A stretch of 42,178 nucleotides of DNA, taken from assembly GCA_012728855.1 (NCBI GenBank), contig JAAYEH010000400.1:98899-141076 (forward strand), written 5' to 3'. This document shows positions 41,417 through 42,178 of this stretch, piece after piece. The position numbers and the translations under genes were made by a program. This stretch comes from Rhodopirellula sp. (GTDB lineage: Bacteria > Planctomycetota > Planctomycetia > Pirellulales > Thermoguttaceae). Position 1 is the stretch's first letter; each line of letters begins with the position of its first letter. The notes beneath the pieces are model-generated. The model saw only the letters and a program-made list of their open reading frames with translations. It did not search any database and was not told where the DNA came from.

Positions 41417-41906
41417 ATTGAGCCCTCGCGTTGCCGTTTATCCGGGGTCGTTCGATCCGATCACCTTGGGCCATTTGAACGTGATGGAGCGAGCCAGCCG
41501 GTTGTTCGACCGGTTGATCGTGGGCATCGGCGTGAACATCGAGAAGTACGCGATGTTCGAGCCGGAAGAGCGCCGCGAGTTGATCCGAGACGCGACGGCC
41601 CATCTGCACAACGTTGAGATCCGCACTTTTTACGGCCTGGCCGTCGAGTTCGTCAAGCAGTGCGACGCCGCCGTGATGGTTCGCGGCGTGCGCCCCATCA
41701 CGGACATTGCGGCGGAGTTGACGATGATGATGGCCAATCGCCGCTTGGCACCGGAGGTGGAAACGCTGTTCATGATCGCCGACGGGGAGTTGGCCCACGT
41801 CTCCAGTTCGCTGATCAAGCAGATCGCGCCGCTGGCGTCGGACGAAGCCCTGGCTCGGTTTCTGCCCCCGGAGGTGGTCCAAGCATTGCGAAAGAAGCTG
41901 GCCTAG
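41409..41906 (+). CDS. coaD: Phosphopantetheine adenylyltransferase
   Basis: A 165-residue enzyme that joins ATP and 4'-phosphopantetheine to dephospho-CoA, the penultimate step of coenzyme A synthesis. The nucleotidyltransferase signature is YPGSFDPITLGHLNV (12-26), with the T/HxGH variant TLGH. FYGLAVEFVKQCDAAVMVRGVR and the C-terminal HVSSSLIKQIA (ISSTxxR equivalent) complete the family pattern. Length is normal. The ATG lies within the end of the aminotransferase gene. A perfect palindromic repeat begins 46 bases after the stop and may end the transcript. Confidence 0.95.
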   Translation: MPELSPRVAVYPGSFDPITLGHLNVMERASRLFDRLIVGIGVNIEKYAMFEPEERRELIRDATAHLHNVEIRTFYGLAVEFVKQCDAAVMVRGVRPITDIAAELTMMMANRRLAPEVETLFMIADGELAHVSSSLIKQIAPLASDEALARFLPPEVVQALRKKLA

Positions 41907-41951
41907 GAGTCAAGAGTCGAGGGTCGAGAGCCAGAAGGATGATTGGCGCGA

Positions 41952-42046
41952 AAGGGGTCGGGAGCCTTTTTCCCTATCGGCCACATCGCCACTTGGCATA
42001 TCTTGCCTGGTCGGTGGCCGATAGGGAAAAAGGCTCCCGACCCCTT
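41952..42046. repeat. Perfect 33-bp inverted repeat
   Basis: Positions 41952-41984 and 42014-42046 are exact reverse complements around a 29-base loop. The arms begin AAGGGGTCGGGAGCC and include a CTTTTTCCC stretch. The core GGGGTCGGGAGCC resembles, but is not the same as, the GGGGAC-type cores at 11960 and 14941. No gene is seen from 41907 to the end of the window. Confidence 0.85.
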
Positions 42047-42178
42047 CTTGGTTTGGCTCTCGAGGAAGCCCGGCGAAATGCGTTTGGTGTTGGGGAGCGC
42101 GGAGGCGTGATTCACCGTTGAACGATGCTCAGCACGCGTATGGCAACTCTGAGAGGCTCTGAGCCGTAGCACCGCGCA

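Noticed and set aside
41907..42178. Open frame on the minus strand covering the terminal palindrome
   Set aside because: It runs through a perfect inverted repeat and has no protein-family features.

Overview
This window looks like chromosomal DNA from a planctomycete (phylum Planctomycetota, probably Pirellulales-like). The evidence is the mix of secreted sulfatase, Tat-targeted Gfo/Idh/MocA oxidoreductase, glycosidase-like proteins with LamG domains and propeller/cytochrome proteins, a TatC with a large periplasmic insertion, an HzsA-related multihaem protein, a small two-helix membrane protein of a type I recall from planctomycetes, and many GC-rich palindromic repeats. The taxonomic call rests on family recognition, not on a marker-gene search.

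Layout. 1-2.9 kb: a radical SAM gene, the 3' remnant of an Rpn-type nuclease gene, then a gene-poor stretch packed with hairpins and two small unknown genes. 2.9-4.1 kb: a Gfo/Idh/MocA oxidoreductase. 4.5-11.1 kb: a compact operon hdrC-hdrB-hdrA-mvhD-mvhG-mvhA closed by a strong intrinsic terminator. It encodes a complete heterodisulfide reductase/[NiFe]-hydrogenase (group 3c type) complex, which in methanogens couples H2 oxidation to ferredoxin and disulfide reduction by flavin-based electron bifurcation. Its presence suggests H2 metabolism in an anaerobic or facultative organism. 11.3-17.8 kb: a Uma2-type nuclease, then a minus-strand group (beta-propeller/dihaem cytochrome, aguB, aguA, sulfatase) covering the last two steps of agmatine-to-putrescine conversion. 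18.1-22.1 kb: a secreted glycosidase-like protein and a Tat-exported oxidoreductase.

22.1-25.3 kb is an accessory islet: a PD-(D/E)xK protein overlapping a small unknown partner (lower-GC DNA), then two tandem toxin-antitoxin modules. Both antitoxin genes have near-consensus promoters whose -10 box sits 6 bases before the ATG, implying leaderless mRNAs. The second toxin is broken by an amber codon. 25.3-31.3 kb: a methyltransferase with a repeat-derived C-terminus, a GH43-like propeller, a doubly damaged FAD oxidoreductase gene (missing Rossmann domain plus a 25-bp tandem duplication that shifts frame), and an HzsA-related haem protein. 31.9-42 kb is mostly housekeeping: a P-II protein without the uridylylation tyrosine, tatC, manA, rluB-like, pyrK-like, rpsT, a TPR protein, a cobA-hemD fusion, a class V aminotransferase and coaD.

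Palindromic REP-like elements occur throughout, often abutting stop codons or filling convergent gaps. Two of them share a core in which the same two stem positions are mismatched. No tRNA, rRNA, CRISPR array or intact transposase was recognised.
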